NCBI GenBank assembly: GCA_014904845.1
Contig: MU119283.1
Location: 1 to 64,000 of the forward strand
Source of the DNA: Acephala macrosclerotiorum
Taxonomy: Eukaryota; Ascomycota; Leotiomycetes; Helotiales; Mollisiaceae
DNA: 64,000 nucleotides
Direction of reading: 5' to 3'
Below, piece after piece: positions 42,679 through 55,800 of the stretch (positions within the stretch are counted from its first letter, which is position 1; every line of letters starts with the position of its first letter). Under the pieces are notes generated by a model. That model did no database searches and was not told the origin of the DNA. It saw only the letters and a program-made list of their open reading frames with translations. A program made the position numbers and the translations under genes.

Positions 42679-44955
42679 ATGGAGCTTCAGGTGCAGCAAG
42701 AGAATGCCGAAGCAGCTTCATTCGTGAGCAGCTTCAGCTTAAATATCGCTACTCAGCGACCAGATGATGTGATCGCAGCTTCTCTTCGCGACCAAGAATT
42801 GCGACAACCGAGCAGCCCCCAAGAACTTCCTGAGGAAAGGTTATGGAAGGACTTTTATGAGAACGCTGGATCTGCACAGTATGTTACTTGAATTAATGGT
42901 GGTAAATAGCTGACGGCCTAGGACTCCGGCTGAGGCTCTACTCGCCGTGGAATGCGACTCATTGATGCAGTCATGGAAGGACTTCATCCCTGAGCACCAG
43001 GACAAGAAAAGTAAAGGCATAACGAAGCTCGCCCCGTCCAGCAGCAAGGTATCTATGAAGGACTTGATTGCTGTTGTAACAAATGTGAGAGATCAGCAAA
43101 AAGGGCCAGGTCGAGCTCATCGATACTTGAACAAATTTTTGGATACCCTGGATAGTCATTCAAAGATGCTGGGCACACTCCCTGATCAAAGTCTTTACGG
43201 ATCAATTTTTTGCGGTGTTCTGAAAACCTTAATTAGCGTCAGTATAAGGCACTCCCATTCAAGAATCAGGTCGAATACTGATTTATTGAGGCATCTGGAA
43301 ACCACCGCAAGATAATCGAAGATCTTTCAAAAGATCTTGTTGAGATTGGCGAAGTAATTGAACCCTGTGTTCTGCAAGTTCAATTATTCTGTACTGCAGA
43401 GATGCAGGGTCTCATCCGGAGACTCTATGCTTCGATTTTCGGTTTCCTACGACAAGCATTGGGTTGGTATGAGGACAAAAGGAAGAAAAGGCTGTTAAAC
43501 AGCTTCAATGAGAACTTTTACGGGTCTTTTTCCGAAGCAATCGAGGAGATCCGCCGGATTGGAAGATTAATACACAAAAAAGGAATGATAGCGAACCATG
43601 CAGAAACTAGAGATACGCGTATAATGGTCGAGAAGATAAGGGAGGGACAAAGAAAAAGCACTGCTGACGATGATTACTGGAAACTCCATCTTAAGAAGAT
43701 AGAGGAGAAATTTGATATGCTTCTTAACTTGGAGTTCAGGCAACAGATTGGTTGTTATATGGCAAATCTCTTAGTTGAGGAGGGTAGAAACATCGCACCA
43801 CAGGTATTGACGTTCAACGCAACTCGGACAGGGATTCCCAGCGAACACAGTAAGTAGAAAATCTCTGACCCGCCCGAGAAATTGGGTAAGACGTATTAAA
43901 TCCTCGTTTTAGTGGAATGGAGTGAATCGAAAACATTCACAGAACTCGATAATCCCCCTACATCGGCAACCACTGTTCGCGCTGATGAGATTTTTCTGCG
44001 AAGCCTTCAGTCAGGTAAGAATAACTTAAACCTCAGATATAATGTCAACCAACAAGTGATTAGATCTCTCTACGCGAACTTACCTGAAAGATCACATCGA
44101 GAGGGATTCTTTCACTCTCGAAGAGTTCATACACTTTCGTCTAGACGCATTCGAAGTTTACCCGAGTAGTCAAATCTTTGCTGAGCACCGAATAGTGCAT
44201 GCTATTAAGGAGTGGAGCACTTCCATTGCCTCTCGGATACTCTGTAAGGCTTACTCTGCCCTTAGTTTCCCGTTTATTTGGGAACGGAGCTTTTCCGTGG
44301 GAACTGTCCTAGGAGCTTGGCTGCTCAGCTCCCGAAACGTCTTGTTAAACCCCATACTAATTTGCTTATAGGGATTCTCAGTCCGCCAGACCGGCATTAC
44401 CCTTCCAACGCCTCGCAGCTCGCTGCGGCGCTCATTAATTCTGCGGATGAAGCTGCTATTCCCGCTATACACTTATTTCTTGATTGGCCTTCAAATGAGC
44501 GGGGCTCTATCTTCAACGCACTCTACTCACTAATACGCCAGATGATTACTCTACTTCCGCAGCAGTTCACCAGCACCACTGACTTAAGCTCCGAGCGATT
44601 TGCGCGCCTCACCGATCAGATAGAATCCTGGGAGGAAGGATTAGCTGTTTTGAATGGCCTTCTAGAGCTAGCCCCTCCACTACTACTAATCTTCATTGAT
44701 GGGATTGATCACCTTGACTACCTCAATATCGGTTCACGTTATGTAGGGGGTCTCCTTCGGCTGCTTCAGCGACATGTTTGGGCCAGTGGTGAACAAGAAC
44801 CAAAGAAGACAGCAAAAATAGTCTTCACTACAGCGGGAAATTGCGCTGCCCTAAATGGACTTGAAATGCGGGACTTAACGGTTATTAAATTTACGGAAGC
44901 CCGTCTTCAACAACGGGACAAGGCAAAACCCGGACTTTCTGGAGTTGCACTTTGA
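42679..44955 (+). CDS. DUF7708/STAND-like protein lacking a P-loop
   Basis: Six exons: 42679-42878, 42922-43237, 43291-43849, 43913-44014, 44064-44243 and 44372-44955; all phases match, giving 646 aa. The N-terminal part has the DUF7708 pattern (SLYGSIFCGVLKTLI; LYASIFGFLRQALGWY) and then a coiled coil. The second half begins SQIFAEHRIVHAIKEW and continues SRILWILSPPD where STAND ATPases have the P-loop: no GxxxxGK[ST] is present. A later IFIDGIDHLDY resembles Walker B and KIVFTTAG a sensor strand. The protein may therefore be a pseudo-ATPase, as in a large set of fungal relatives. The 128-nt last intron restores the Trp. Related proteins are linked to incompatibility and innate-immunity-like roles; the role here is inferred. 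Confidence 0.75.
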
Positions 44956-45885
44956 AATGATTCAGTTTCAGAGTGTAGAATTTGCAGACAATACCACCAA
45001 TGACACAAGAGTAATAAGGCAATCTGAACAACGTGGTAATTTATCTTGTGACGTCGCTGGACTACGCTCCACGAAAATGGTATGAGGCTTATGATGCTCA
45101 AAGGTGAGCTGGTTGAGCCGAGTAATATTCATCGAGAGCCTCCATCATGGGATTCGATGGAGAAGAGGCTAGCAAAACGCCATAGTATCATCGTGCAGAC
45201 ATTGCAGAAACGTGTCGCGAGACTCGTGAAGTAGATCGTGGCTGCAGTATGCAGCTCAACCAATCCTATCATGAGACTTGCGCTGCAAGCCTGCCCAACA
45301 GTGACTCGACCCGGCTATGTCGCAGCCTTGCGCGATATGATACATAGGGAATAAAATTGAACATATTGAAGCAAAATTGATAAGGCCTGGCAAAATAAGA
45401 CATGAGAGAATAAGAGAAGTGGAATAGTAAAAAAGAAGAAAAGATGCTGTTGCGAATCCATCTCCCACTGACGGCTTAGCCTGATCGGCAACCTACTCTT
45501 CATGGCCAAGGTTAGGACCCTTAGCATCAAAAAGTCCCAGTCCAACTTGGACATTGATGCATAACTTTTACATTTTCTATGGACTAATGTACAGCAGATT
45601 TGGTCTATCGTGTGATACTTCTATACAGAACCATGAGCTCCTTTCCCAGTGGCCATACTTCTTTTCACTATATGCAAAGCAACGCGAAAGACTCCAGGCC
45701 TGATCCGCCGTCATCATGATACAAGTCCTCCCAAGAGTCCCATCCCATTTCATGACCCAGCCAGTCAATAACCTTCGTGATCATATAACGTCAAATATCG
45801 CACCTCTTTCCATCCCATCCATCCGATGTAGACCGAAAGCAACGAAAAGCAAAGAATACTAAGACAAGAGGGTCGTCCAACAACT
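44956..45885. other. Intergenic with coding-like remnants
   Basis: Downstream of the STAND-like stop, frames change several times but stay coding-like up to about 45237 (DYAPRKWYEAYDAQR; EPPSWDSMEKRLAKRHSII). No start or continuous model could be built, so a decayed or missed exon set is likely. 45240-45885 shows nothing. Confidence 0.4.
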
Positions 45886-48153
45886 CTACCAAGCGTAGCC
45901 ATCATCATAATTATCCTTATTCTCATCCCAGTCCTCATCACCACTCCTCTCCTCGTCCAGAAAATCCGCCTCCGTGACCTGGTTCTCCGTAGGCCTCAAA
46001 TTATCGATCCTAACTTCCACAATATCACACATGCCTTGAATGAATTCCTTCTGCTTGCCTTTACCCTTGTTCTTGACGAGTGGCGTATCGCCATCGGAGC
46101 CATCGGAACCACTGGCTGTTGGTGTTGATACGAGAGAACTAGCTGATCCGGCAGTTTGCTTGAGAATGCCTAACTCTCGGGTCAGGGCCGAACGGCGAGA
46201 AGTATCGCGGACTGGAAGGGCAGGCTTGGCGGTTTCGTTCTCAGAATCGGAGGACTCGGCGTATTTGCCTGTCTCGAGGTTGCGTGTGCTGGTGCGTGTT
46301 GAGCGACGGGCAGGTGGTGATGCTGCAGGTGCTGCTTCGGGATCCTGCGGTCGAGAAGGGCGAGAAGGAATGGCGATGGAGTCTGTGGTATTTTTGCTTG
46401 ATGTAGATTTGATAGACGATCGTTTGGACTTTCTCGTTACCCTTTCATCATCCGCGGACTCTTCCATTGGTTTCGCTGGTGATGGCACCAATGGCATCTC
46501 CTCAGAGATTTGTGGCCGTACACTAATAACTGGTAGAGGCGGCTCGGACACACGCTTGAACACACGCTCAAGATCTCCAACCCACTTATGTCTGAATGAC
46601 GAACGATCTCTCCAGCCAATGTTCAAGATAGCCTGAATTGTTAACTTTCGAAGATCAGGTAGGCTACTAGCACTGTCAAGGAGACTTTGGAAGAACATCT
46701 CTGCTGCTTCAGTCTCCCATTTCCGCAGCTGGATAAGCTCAATGACTTGAAGTTTCGATGGCCAGACTGGGACTTGATCAGGTTCCAAGAGCTTGTCGTA
46801 TATTGGCTCTGAATCACGATATGTTGCGTGAAGGTTGAAGTATGTGAGATTCATGCGGAAGACCTCTAAGTCGGGGCAGGCTACACCAAGCGCAGGCATG
46901 AAAGAGAGGCTCAATGATTGGTTATGGTTGAGGGTGAGGCATCGCAGGTGTCGGCCATGTGTGAGGAGGAAGGCGGCAAAGTCGTCTGCATTTACCTCCC
47001 AGCAATTGATCAACTCCAAATGCTTCAGCCCTATAGGCAACAGGGGCAGTAAAGTTGCATTTACTAGTGTTGACGATTCGAAGATCAGATGTTCAAGTTC
47101 GGGAAGTGCTTCGAGAGATTTGGCAAGGACCTTCTCATGATTGGGGTCTTCTTCGTCCTTCTTTGGAGGCGCCCACTGATAATTGACAAATGCAATCTTT
47201 CGTAACGATGAGAAGAATGGTTTTGAATGTAGTCCCGGGAGCATCTCAATCGGCCATTTCTTCCCGGCTAGCCTGGATGACCATCGCCAACTCTTCAACT
47301 TGCAAACACTTGTCTTGTCTCCCCGCGAAGCATCAGCAGCAGGGTCGACATACTCGAGAGCTTCGAAAATCGACTCGGGGTATGTCCACTTGATTGTTAA
47401 GTCCAGATCACGATATGGGGACATATCCTTCTGATGGTAAAACTCTAGGTCGTCTAAGCGTGGCAGATCCTTGATCAGACAATGAAGGTCCAGGTGGCCA
47501 CTCCCAGGCAGAGAATAGGCAGCAACCTGTCCCACATCGATGCGCAATGATTCTACCTTCTGCCTGTATTTGTATGCCATTGCCAGGGGGTCCGCCTTCA
47601 ACAAGTCCACCAATCTGTGAGCCTGAACCATGGGAACGAGAGGTGGGGACGAGTGTAGGACTGTGAGTGCTGGTTCCGCGAAGGAGCGGCACATGTAGGC
47701 AACATTAAGAAGCCATCGACTCGAGGGAAGTGGTTGGAAGGTGTGTTCGTCGTAGAGAGGGTATGAAGCATACTGGAATATCCGGACGAACACATGGTAC
47801 GGCAGATTTTGCCACGGTGGAATGACTCCAGAACCCTTGATATGCTCGATTGTATGAGTTGTCAGAGTATTTGGGGAGGCTGCTGGCTTCGAGGCCTTAC
47901 GACGCTTCGGTGTGGACTTGTGGTCGGAGTCATATGAACGGTGGGTGCGTTTGCGCTTCTGGGGAGTGGGGTTCCTTCGAGGTCTTAATCTTCGAGGTCG
48001 AGCAGGAGAATGAGATTCTTCGGACTCGGGTGATACGGCTTCATAGTATGCTTCAAGCTCGCTGTCGGAAGTGTCTTCGGCATAGGAGATTGTAGCTTTT
48101 GCTCGTGTCGCTCGAGGTGGCGTCCTCAGCCGTCGCGAGACTGCAGCAGCCAT
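45886..48153 (-). CDS. F-box/LRR-type protein
   Basis: Single exon, 755 aa from ATG 48153 (MAAAVSRR); a 49-codon extension upstream begins with GTG. The N-terminal 115 residues are basic and disordered with nuclear-localisation-like stretches (PQKRKRTHR, TPKRRKASK). An F-box-like segment follows (IPPWQNLPYHVFVRIFQYAS, then CRSFAEPAL). Residues about 200-530 form a leucine-rich body (LPELEHLIFESSTLVN; LKHLELINCWEVN; LRCLTLNHN; LQVIELIQL). The C-terminal 200 residues are Ser/Pro-rich, ending acidic (DEDWDENKDNYDDGYAW). Such proteins usually act as substrate adaptors of SCF ubiquitin ligases; the F-box is weak, so partner and substrate are unknown. Confidence 0.75.
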   Translation of the reverse strand: MAAAVSRRLRTPPRATRAKATISYAEDTSDSELEAYYEAVSPESEESHSPARPRRLRPRRNPTPQKRKRTHRSYDSDHKSTPKRRKASKPAASPNTLTTHTIEHIKGSGVIPPWQNLPYHVFVRIFQYASYPLYDEHTFQPLPSSRWLLNVAYMCRSFAEPALTVLHSSPPLVPMVQAHRLVDLLKADPLAMAYKYRQKVESLRIDVGQVAAYSLPGSGHLDLHCLIKDLPRLDDLEFYHQKDMSPYRDLDLTIKWTYPESIFEALEYVDPAADASRGDKTSVCKLKSWRWSSRLAGKKWPIEMLPGLHSKPFFSSLRKIAFVNYQWAPPKKDEEDPNHEKVLAKSLEALPELEHLIFESSTLVNATLLPLLPIGLKHLELINCWEVNADDFAAFLLTHGRHLRCLTLNHNQSLSLSFMPALGVACPDLEVFRMNLTYFNLHATYRDSEPIYDKLLEPDQVPVWPSKLQVIELIQLRKWETEAAEMFFQSLLDSASSLPDLRKLTIQAILNIGWRDRSSFRHKWVGDLERVFKRVSEPPLPVISVRPQISEEMPLVPSPAKPMEESADDERVTRKSKRSSIKSTSSKNTTDSIAIPSRPSRPQDPEAAPAASPPARRSTRTSTRNLETGKYAESSDSENETAKPALPVRDTSRRSALTRELGILKQTAGSASSLVSTPTASGSDGSDGDTPLVKNKGKGKQKEFIQGMCDIVEVRIDNLRPTENQVTEADFLDEERSGDEDWDENKDNYDDGYAW

Positions 48154-49123
48154 AGGAAAAGGGACTGCATCCGCAGCAAACTGCTTTATGAGATCATAGA
48201 ATCGCAAGAGGATGGTTGGTGACCAATTCTGAGCAATGTCCTCGCCCGCGACGTGCTTTTGTTGGTGTTGTTGTGTTTGTGGTCCGTTTGTTGACTGCAC
48301 GAAATCTCGATGAAGTCACCAAATATATGGAGCAGGTCAGGCCGTTTTGACGCTAGGCTGACTCATACTCCGTAGTAGGCAGCATCGGTACTAGCTGCAT
48401 TTAGAAAGGGGATTTGATAATGATTTTGTCGACATCTTTCAGTGAAGATATAAATTGTTGTATTGTAAGTCGCAGAAGGCTGCTATCCCCAAAAAAAAAT
48501 CACAGCCCTATGTACTGCCTGCAGTCTCTCATGCATAATGCGGCCGCTAGCTCACTCCCATCGTCAGACTGTCTAACGCTTTTAGGATGGAGGTAGTCGC
48601 TTCCTAATTCTGCCGCGCCCCGTAAATAATGGAAAACAATGCGCATGCGACTTCAGCATCAACAGTCGATGCAATATGGCTTGATACTCACAACTCTCGA
48701 CAACTAGGGACGACGTGTCACCACCGGAGGTCTTCTTTATGATTATATCCATATTCTCATACACTCCTTTGGTCTTCTTTAAGCTCTAATACAGTCACGA
48801 CTCACCTGCTTGCCGCTCTCGACGCGTCCCAGCCTTACCCACTCACTTTCGTCCAGTGGTGACCCGACATCACCATCGTTGCCCCTTGCCACATTCCACC
48901 CAGCCTTACCATTGTTAGATTGGAAATTGAAACATTCACTCATCTATGGGCGCAACCGGTCTAGTACGGGCTCGTTTAGCCTAAGAAATGAGAGATGTCA
49001 GTCGCAACGAGTAGAGGTGAAGGAGAAGCCGGGCTATTAATTCACCAATACCTTCACGCATCCACCAGAAGAAAAACTTTTTTACGAAGGAATGTTCGCA
49101 AATTCTTACATCACACGCAAACA
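48154..49123. other. Divergent intergenic region
   Basis: About 970 bp between the divergent F-box gene and the Su(z)12 gene. No further gene supported. An in-frame ATG at 48995 lies in the presumed Su(z)12 leader. Confidence 0.5.
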
Positions 49124-51600
49124 ATGGGCTCAACACTTTCTTCGCTCGGAGGGTCAAGGGGCGCAAAGCTTCGAGATGACCTAATGGATACGGAAGACGA
49201 TGAAGACGAGGACCCACGACCAGCTAAACGGAGACGCATTACCCAGTTCGAGTTCAAAGGCATCGCGGAGCAGGAAAGTAGCGACTCTGGTCGACGACAA
49301 TCTCCTGATCAGCTGATGAGAGACAACACTCAGCGACGTCGGTCGAAACCTGAACCAGTACAGCCATCAGACTTCTATGGCAGTACGAAGCGTGGGATTT
49401 TGGCATCTACGTTACCAAGGAAAACTACTCCAGCGATAGAAATCAACAAATTTCGTATCAACGACATACTTCCCAAGAACCCAGTTAGATTCACCGAGGC
49501 CTTCCGTGTGGATGTTGTCGACATCAACCCCTCCGTCGATGTCGAGAACGAGGGCTTGAATCTTGCTGTTCAACGCCAAAGGTCCATCAGTATCTCATGT
49601 AGGGTTGGCGCTGCCATATTCTACGCCCAACAGGACGAGACAGACTTCACGGAGCTTTGTAGGAAGGTCAATCCTTGCGCTCTACGTGTGACCGTCGATG
49701 ATTATGGAGAAATCTCCAGAGAATTCGTCAAGCTAGCACCTTTTGATTTCTTGCCTCACGAGTATTGCGTTACAAGGAAAGTCAGGAAGCCAAATGGGCA
49801 ATGGGCTGGCGTGGAGCAAACTTTCAATTTTGCCGACAAGTACAGACTCTCGGTGTACATAGAGTCTACGAAGTCTTCCAGAGACTGGCCTCCCCTTTAT
49901 GTTCCCGCAGACTCAGGCAAGGTCTCCCAATCCGTGGATCTAGGCCAATGGACGATAGACGATTTCCACTTGTACTGCAAGATCGATTTGAGAGCGAACC
50001 GGGAACGACAGCACAAACTTCCTCTCCAACTTTGTCATAAAAACTGCCACAGAAATATCAAACAAGCAGTACCTTATACGTTGAATCTGAAGGTCAGATG
50101 GACCGTCCCAGACCACTTGGCCTCTCTGGTCCTCGAAGAGCCGAAGAACGAGTCACCCAGGACTTTCAAGCCGCCAACTCCTGTGCTAATTCTTGACGAG
50201 TCTGCCCGCGACCCCGACACACCGGCTCCCCGCAGACATGAAGAGGTTTCGGTTGAGGAAAGCCCAGCAAACAGCCGCGCTCAAAGGCATCGTACAGATG
50301 TTCAGACATACAACTTGAAGACTTTGAGCACCCTCGCTCAAGGCAAATCGCCAAGGAAACGCAAGCCCAGAGAGCCAAGATCAGATCAAGAAAAGAATGA
50401 TGGCTTGACTGTGACTTATAGCTTTGGCAAAGCCGACGCAGCAGAGTCAAATATCAAACAGCAGACTACTGTCTCGGGCCTACGCTGCCCCTTTTGTAAC
50501 GGCCAAAACAGTACTGTGGAAGAGCTGAGACTGCATCTACACACCGAACATGGTGCATTCAAGTTCAATCTACGGCGAAGTCCTCCACGCGTCCAATTCT
50601 TTATTCAGCTAGCCAAGTCTCGCTCCGGCCCTATGCTCGATATTGAAAGGTCGAGAATATTCCAATTGGGAAAACCTAACAGCTTGTTCGACCTAGACAA
50701 GTATTTGTCTGGAGATGACCACTGGACCAGAGCCCGCCACGGACCTCAACACCACCACTTCCCGGACCACCTGGTTGAACGGGCTCACGATTCCTCGTTG
50801 TCATCATCTCCTCGTGGATCCCGCTACAGCTCTCCCAACACATCCAACGGCACAGATGACTCCATGGACTTCGACATGTACGAAAAACTCGCTCTCCGCC
50901 CTCGAAAGGTCTTCTATGTTCCCCAGACAGTCAAACCTCTGTATGACGCCATTACGAAGCGAGTACTTCAGCCTGGCGAAGAGATACCCGGAAGTGACGA
51001 TGAGGAGGATGAAGGTTGGCTTCACCAGAAGCAACGAGATCTTATCAACGACTTCACGGATGTGACGGCCGAAGAAAAAGACTACATCAACGAATGGAAT
51101 CCATTCATTGTGGAGTATCACCTGACGAGCGACAGGTTCCTCACAGACGCAATTCTGCGCTTTGCGGAGGCCAAGAAAGACTGGTTTGTCGAGCAAAAAA
51201 GCAGGAAGAGGGAGTTCGTGAAGCATATTGAAAGCTTCATTCTGAGAGGTGTGGTTGACGAAAAATGCCTCTCTAAGTGCATCGAGATCTTGAGGTCAGT
51301 AGAGAAGGGCAAGGAATCTCGAGAAAAAGAAGATGTTGTGATGGAGGACGTTAAAGAGGAAGAGCCTGTTTCAAAGCGACGAGGCCTCTTCATTTGCATT
51401 TGCGGAAAGTTCACTCAACCTCCAAACCGTGTGGTCTGCACAGGATCAGTAAGCTCATACAATGGCATTCTCGAGATATGTCACTAACAAAGCTCTAGCA
51501 ATGTCTCGCACGATTCTTTTGCCGCGAATGCGCCAAGAAAGATGGACGACCGGTTGCGAAAACCTGGAAGTGCAACGAGTGTTCTTATTCGAGTGCATAA
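49124..51600 (+). CDS. suz12: Polycomb PRC2 subunit Su(z)12
   Basis: Exons 49124-51448 and 51499-51600 (50-nt intron, GTAAGC..TCTAG), 808 aa from ATG MGSTLSS. An upstream ATG at 48995 would add 43 unlikely residues. A C2H2-type finger (CPFCNGQNSTVEELRLHLHTEH) precedes FKFNLRRSPPRVQFFI, and the VEFS box follows at about residues 610-730 (QKQRDLINDFTDVTAEEK; YINEWNPFIVEYHLTSDRF). The second exon completes a C-terminal Cys-rich zinc module (FICICGKF..CLARFFCRECAK..WKCNECSY). Su(z)12 is the core non-catalytic subunit of PRC2, which trimethylates histone H3 Lys27 for facultative heterochromatin. Context: a chromodomain protein lies about 11 kb upstream, without evidence of functional linkage. Confidence 0.88.
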
Positions 51601-52847
51601 TCGGGAAAGGTCATTAGCAGGGAGTTAGAGGCTTGCTTGAAATGGGCATTGTAGCATAATCTGTATTGTACAAAACAGCATTGGGGTGGGAAGCGCATTT
51701 CTTCATATTGAAGGGGATTTGAGCAGAGAACTAGGGTTCAAGATGCCGAGGAGGCGGCTATATTGGGCGACGATACAGCTCAATATCCAGAAGCTGATAT
51801 CAGCTACATGAGGTTTCGCTGTGGAGAGGTTCAATGGTGGAGACACCAATTTCTAGCAGAGAGATACAGGACATAGTCCAATGATTGAGGACATAATACA
51901 AAACATGCATTCGGTTTTGTGTTTCAGATGATAATTAGATGCACCAAAATCATACACAATGTTTCCTCTGCTATATGCCAGCGCATCCTTGACTTATCTC
52001 CCCAGAAGATCTACCCCGCCAAACACGGCGCAAGCACAGCCTCCCCTCATCCAAACATTGCTCGCCACTACGTCTAATCTAAGATCACGTGATAGGCGTC
52101 TGACGGCCTCCCACCGCGCTCCGATTCGACGCCTTACATGCTGCGCCTCAGTTGCAGCCTCGTAAAACTTGGCTTTAGCTACCGCCCTGGGGACGGAGCT
52201 TTATTTAAACATCTTCGCAGGGAGAGATGGGATAGAAATGGGCATGTGTGGTGGTGATTGCGTGTTGGGATCGCAAACACTGTTATATACGGCGCTTCAA
52301 TTGTGATATGTGTGCTCATCACGGCGTCTATTTCATGTCATCGTGCTCTGACCTTGAAACTGTTGTTCTGTGCGACATAGGTACTGTGGTACAGTACGTT
52401 CCTCACCTACGGAGGGAAGCCAGCCGCACTGCCAGGGACTTTGCTACCAGACCGACGGCGTGACGCAGATCAGATCCCTGACTGGCACCAAGTCGCGAAC
52501 CCAGCCATCGAATCTGACCCCAACTCACCCCCAAGACCCGAATATCCACCATCGACAACACCATCGCGACGGCCACGATCACCTCCGCAGACTCGCAGAC
52601 CGCCATTGATGAGGAGGAGGGATCTTGCAATTGGGTCCGCGCTGTCGTCGAATGCGGTCGCGTTCGCGTGGGGAGGAGTGAATGAATTGCGACAATGGTT
52701 ACCGGGAGCCCTTGACTTGGAGACAATAGCTATCAACCACAATACCAGCATTACTATTGACCTCGATTCCCCACCCACACGAACTTGCGCGTAGTTCGAG
52801 ATTGTTCCCAGATGTATGATTCCACTTTTCTTCTTCCTCCAAGTTTC
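51601..52847. other. Intergenic; possible uncharacterised 5' exons
   Basis: 1.25 kb. A plus-strand frame at 52441-52794 is open and Pro/Arg-rich with a coding-like tail (AFAWGGVNELRQWLPGALDLET), but it has no verified link to the next gene. The remainder shows nothing. Confidence 0.35.
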
Positions 52848-55800
52848 ATGCGTTTCAACCCAGTTCTGCCAAATGAATTATCGTATGAAGGCCTTGTTCA
52901 GGGCCGCAGACAGGCCATGGCTGTCAGCAGCTACTAATGCACAACAGATCCTCGAGATGGAGGCCAAGCAAGCCAAATCTGGCTCTGCTGTGGCTACCAG
53001 AGGCATAGAACCCGCCGACAAGCAGATAGCTATGCTGAAGGATCGTCTCTTACCCTATGTACGTCCCTATCCCCCTCCCATGACTATCCGCTTCCTGCTC
53101 ACAATGTCTCCAAGGATCCCCATATCGTCATTGTACCTTCGACAATCCACTATAATGGCGGCTATCCGCACGAACATAAAGGCACACCGTTCGAGGACTA
53201 CGAAGTCAGGGATCTGCAGTACCTGACGCTGGTCGGCGAGACTGATCGAGAAACCGCGAGACCATGGCCGGCTGCTGAATGGATGGACACTATCGAGGCT
53301 CGTTCGCCTGCGAGTCTGGTTGCGCGCAGTAATACGACTACTCCGAATGCTGCGGCTGCGAAGGAGTCGAAGATACCGTCCAAGAAGATATCGATTGCCG
53401 ATTACAAAAATATGAAGAAGACTGGTGTTGGTCCTGCAAGTCTTCCTAGCAGGCCCATACACACGAGGAACCCAAGTGCCATATCTGGAGGAGAGCCTTT
53501 GAGTCGGGATCCTTCTTACGAGGGTGCTCATGAGCCCAGGCAGAATGGCGCGACCAGTTCAGCCAATTCCGTGAGGACTGACAGGGGAGCTGTGAAGCCA
53601 GTTGAGAAGTGAGTTTGCAATACCTTGCGCTGTTACAACATGTTGACCTATTTCTAGACCTGCTGTGCAATCATCTGTCCTATCTAATGCAAAGGCGCAT
53701 CCACCCACATCCACGAATGGTCATACCCAGCATACTTCAGACTCCGGTCGTTCGAAAGAGAACCCTCGTCCACAAAGTACTCAACACCCCCGAATGCCTG
53801 CAGAGCATATTAAGCATGGCTTGCCTCCTCGACCTCAATCCCCACCCCGCAGTAATCCTAAATACAACCTCCCAGACCCGAAGCAGCAGAAGCGACCCCT
53901 CGAATCAGCTGATGCAACACAACCTGAGAAGAGATCAAAGATAGAGCACACGAGAACCCCATCCACCTCACAGAATCACTCAAGAGCGCCGGCGAACTCA
54001 CAGAATCAACTCCCACGCAAACCCAATACTCCTTCCGACCCTAGGCCCCCACCCCTCAAGCCTCAAAATCCTCATTCTACGTCGGTACATGCTTCACCTC
54101 AAACGAAGAAGGGACCCTTAACAAAGGTGTCCGCCAAAGAGAATTCCAGGTCCGAAAAGCCTTTAGACCTTCCACCTCTCTTATCACCTCTCCCTGCTGA
54201 GCTTGGCAGCAGTCCACATCCAACAGGATTCTCCTCCAAGGAGAACAAGGGAAAGAGGTCCGCCCAAGGCACACCTTCGAAATACGGTCTTGGTGCAGAT
54301 ACCATTGTTGTCAAAAAGGCACCCTCACCCCTCGCGGAGCTTTCACAGTCTTCGTCCTCACGAGCGGCACATTCTCCAGAAACTTTCGACCTTCCGGCTC
54401 TCCTATCACCAACTCTTCCGGATGTCGTTGAGCAAGAGCTACTTCGCTTACAAGCGAAGTCCGCGGCTTTGAATCCCGAAAATCGTCTGAACAGCGTTGA
54501 AGCTCGGCATGAGAAGGCTCGCCGACCTGATACCCCTGGTGTTGCACGGAAAACCACGACGCCAAAAGTTGGACATCCTCCGAAGAAGACTCAAGGAGAA
54601 TCAAGCAAAGCCAGTACGGAGAAGGCCAGCATGGTTGTCAAGCTCAAGTACAAGAAGCGGAGAGCTCAAGACGTTCAGCGCATTCTGGGTATTCGAGCCA
54701 AGCCAAGCCAAGAATACTTGCGACTTGAGAAAGAACGCCAGAAAAAACTTCTCCCAAGATTGAACGACGATGACGATTCGGATGAGGAAGTAAAGGCGCC
54801 TAGCAAAGATACTTCCAAGAAGCACATCGCAGCTCAGAGGCCTTCTCGACCCGAGCTAGATGACGATTCTGAGAGTGTTGATGAGCCGATGTCTAAGACT
54901 GCTGGAAAAGCGCCTGCTCCAGCTCCAAAGAAGCGACCCAGCGATCCTACCGAGTCTCGTGCCGAGCCAGCTCCTAAGCGCAAAGGTCCAGAGAGCATTG
55001 ATGTTGCTAAGTCAAAGACAGTTCTTGAACCAGCATTCAAGTCACCTGCTTTGTCGCAACCAAGTCAAAAGAATCTGCTCGCTACGCCCAAGAAGGGAGA
55101 TGCTATGAAGAGTGTCAGCATGCGCAAAGTCAACTCTAGCGATGGCCATGCGCACACTCCACAGGCCAGTACCAACACTCCTCAGGCAAGCGCTAGTACC
55201 AGCACTCCAGCCTCTGCTGAGAAACTTCGCGTCAACGGCGTTAACCACAGCGATGCTAAGAAGGACCTCGGTACGTTCCTGAAGCGTAAAATGGACTCAA
55301 TCCTGCACCTCAAAGACGGTCTTCGCGATACTGTTGATGACGCCCAACGAAAGCTAGGCCTCTCCGTCGCATTCGAATGCGTCACAGCCTACATGGTCGC
55401 CTTCGCCATGTCCGACGCCAGGAACAAGCGCCGGGCAGCCAGAGACTGGGACAGCGTTGTCCAGCTCTGGGAATTCATCAACGGCGGCCTCGCAAAAGGC
55501 ACTCCGCTCCAATCCCTCTGCTTTGAGCTCGGTGCCCTATGCCGAGAGGAACTCTGCAGAGCTTATCTTGAGCGCTTGTCTGAGAAGAACGATCCCGAGA
55601 CGCAGAAATTGCTCCAGGCTAATTCTGCGAGGAAGGATAAGTTGTGGATTTCGGCGCATTTGCCTGTTCTTGCTCCGACGGGACCGCAGGCTGGAGCACC
55701 GCTTAAGGAGGTGCAGCAGGTGAGGGGGAATCCGGAGAAAATGTTGGGGCCTTGGACGACGCCGAGAGATGCGAAGGATTATACTTTTGAGGTGCTGCAT

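Noticed and set aside
48154..48300. N-terminal extension of the F-box protein
   Set aside because: The extension begins with GTG; the first ATG is at 48153.
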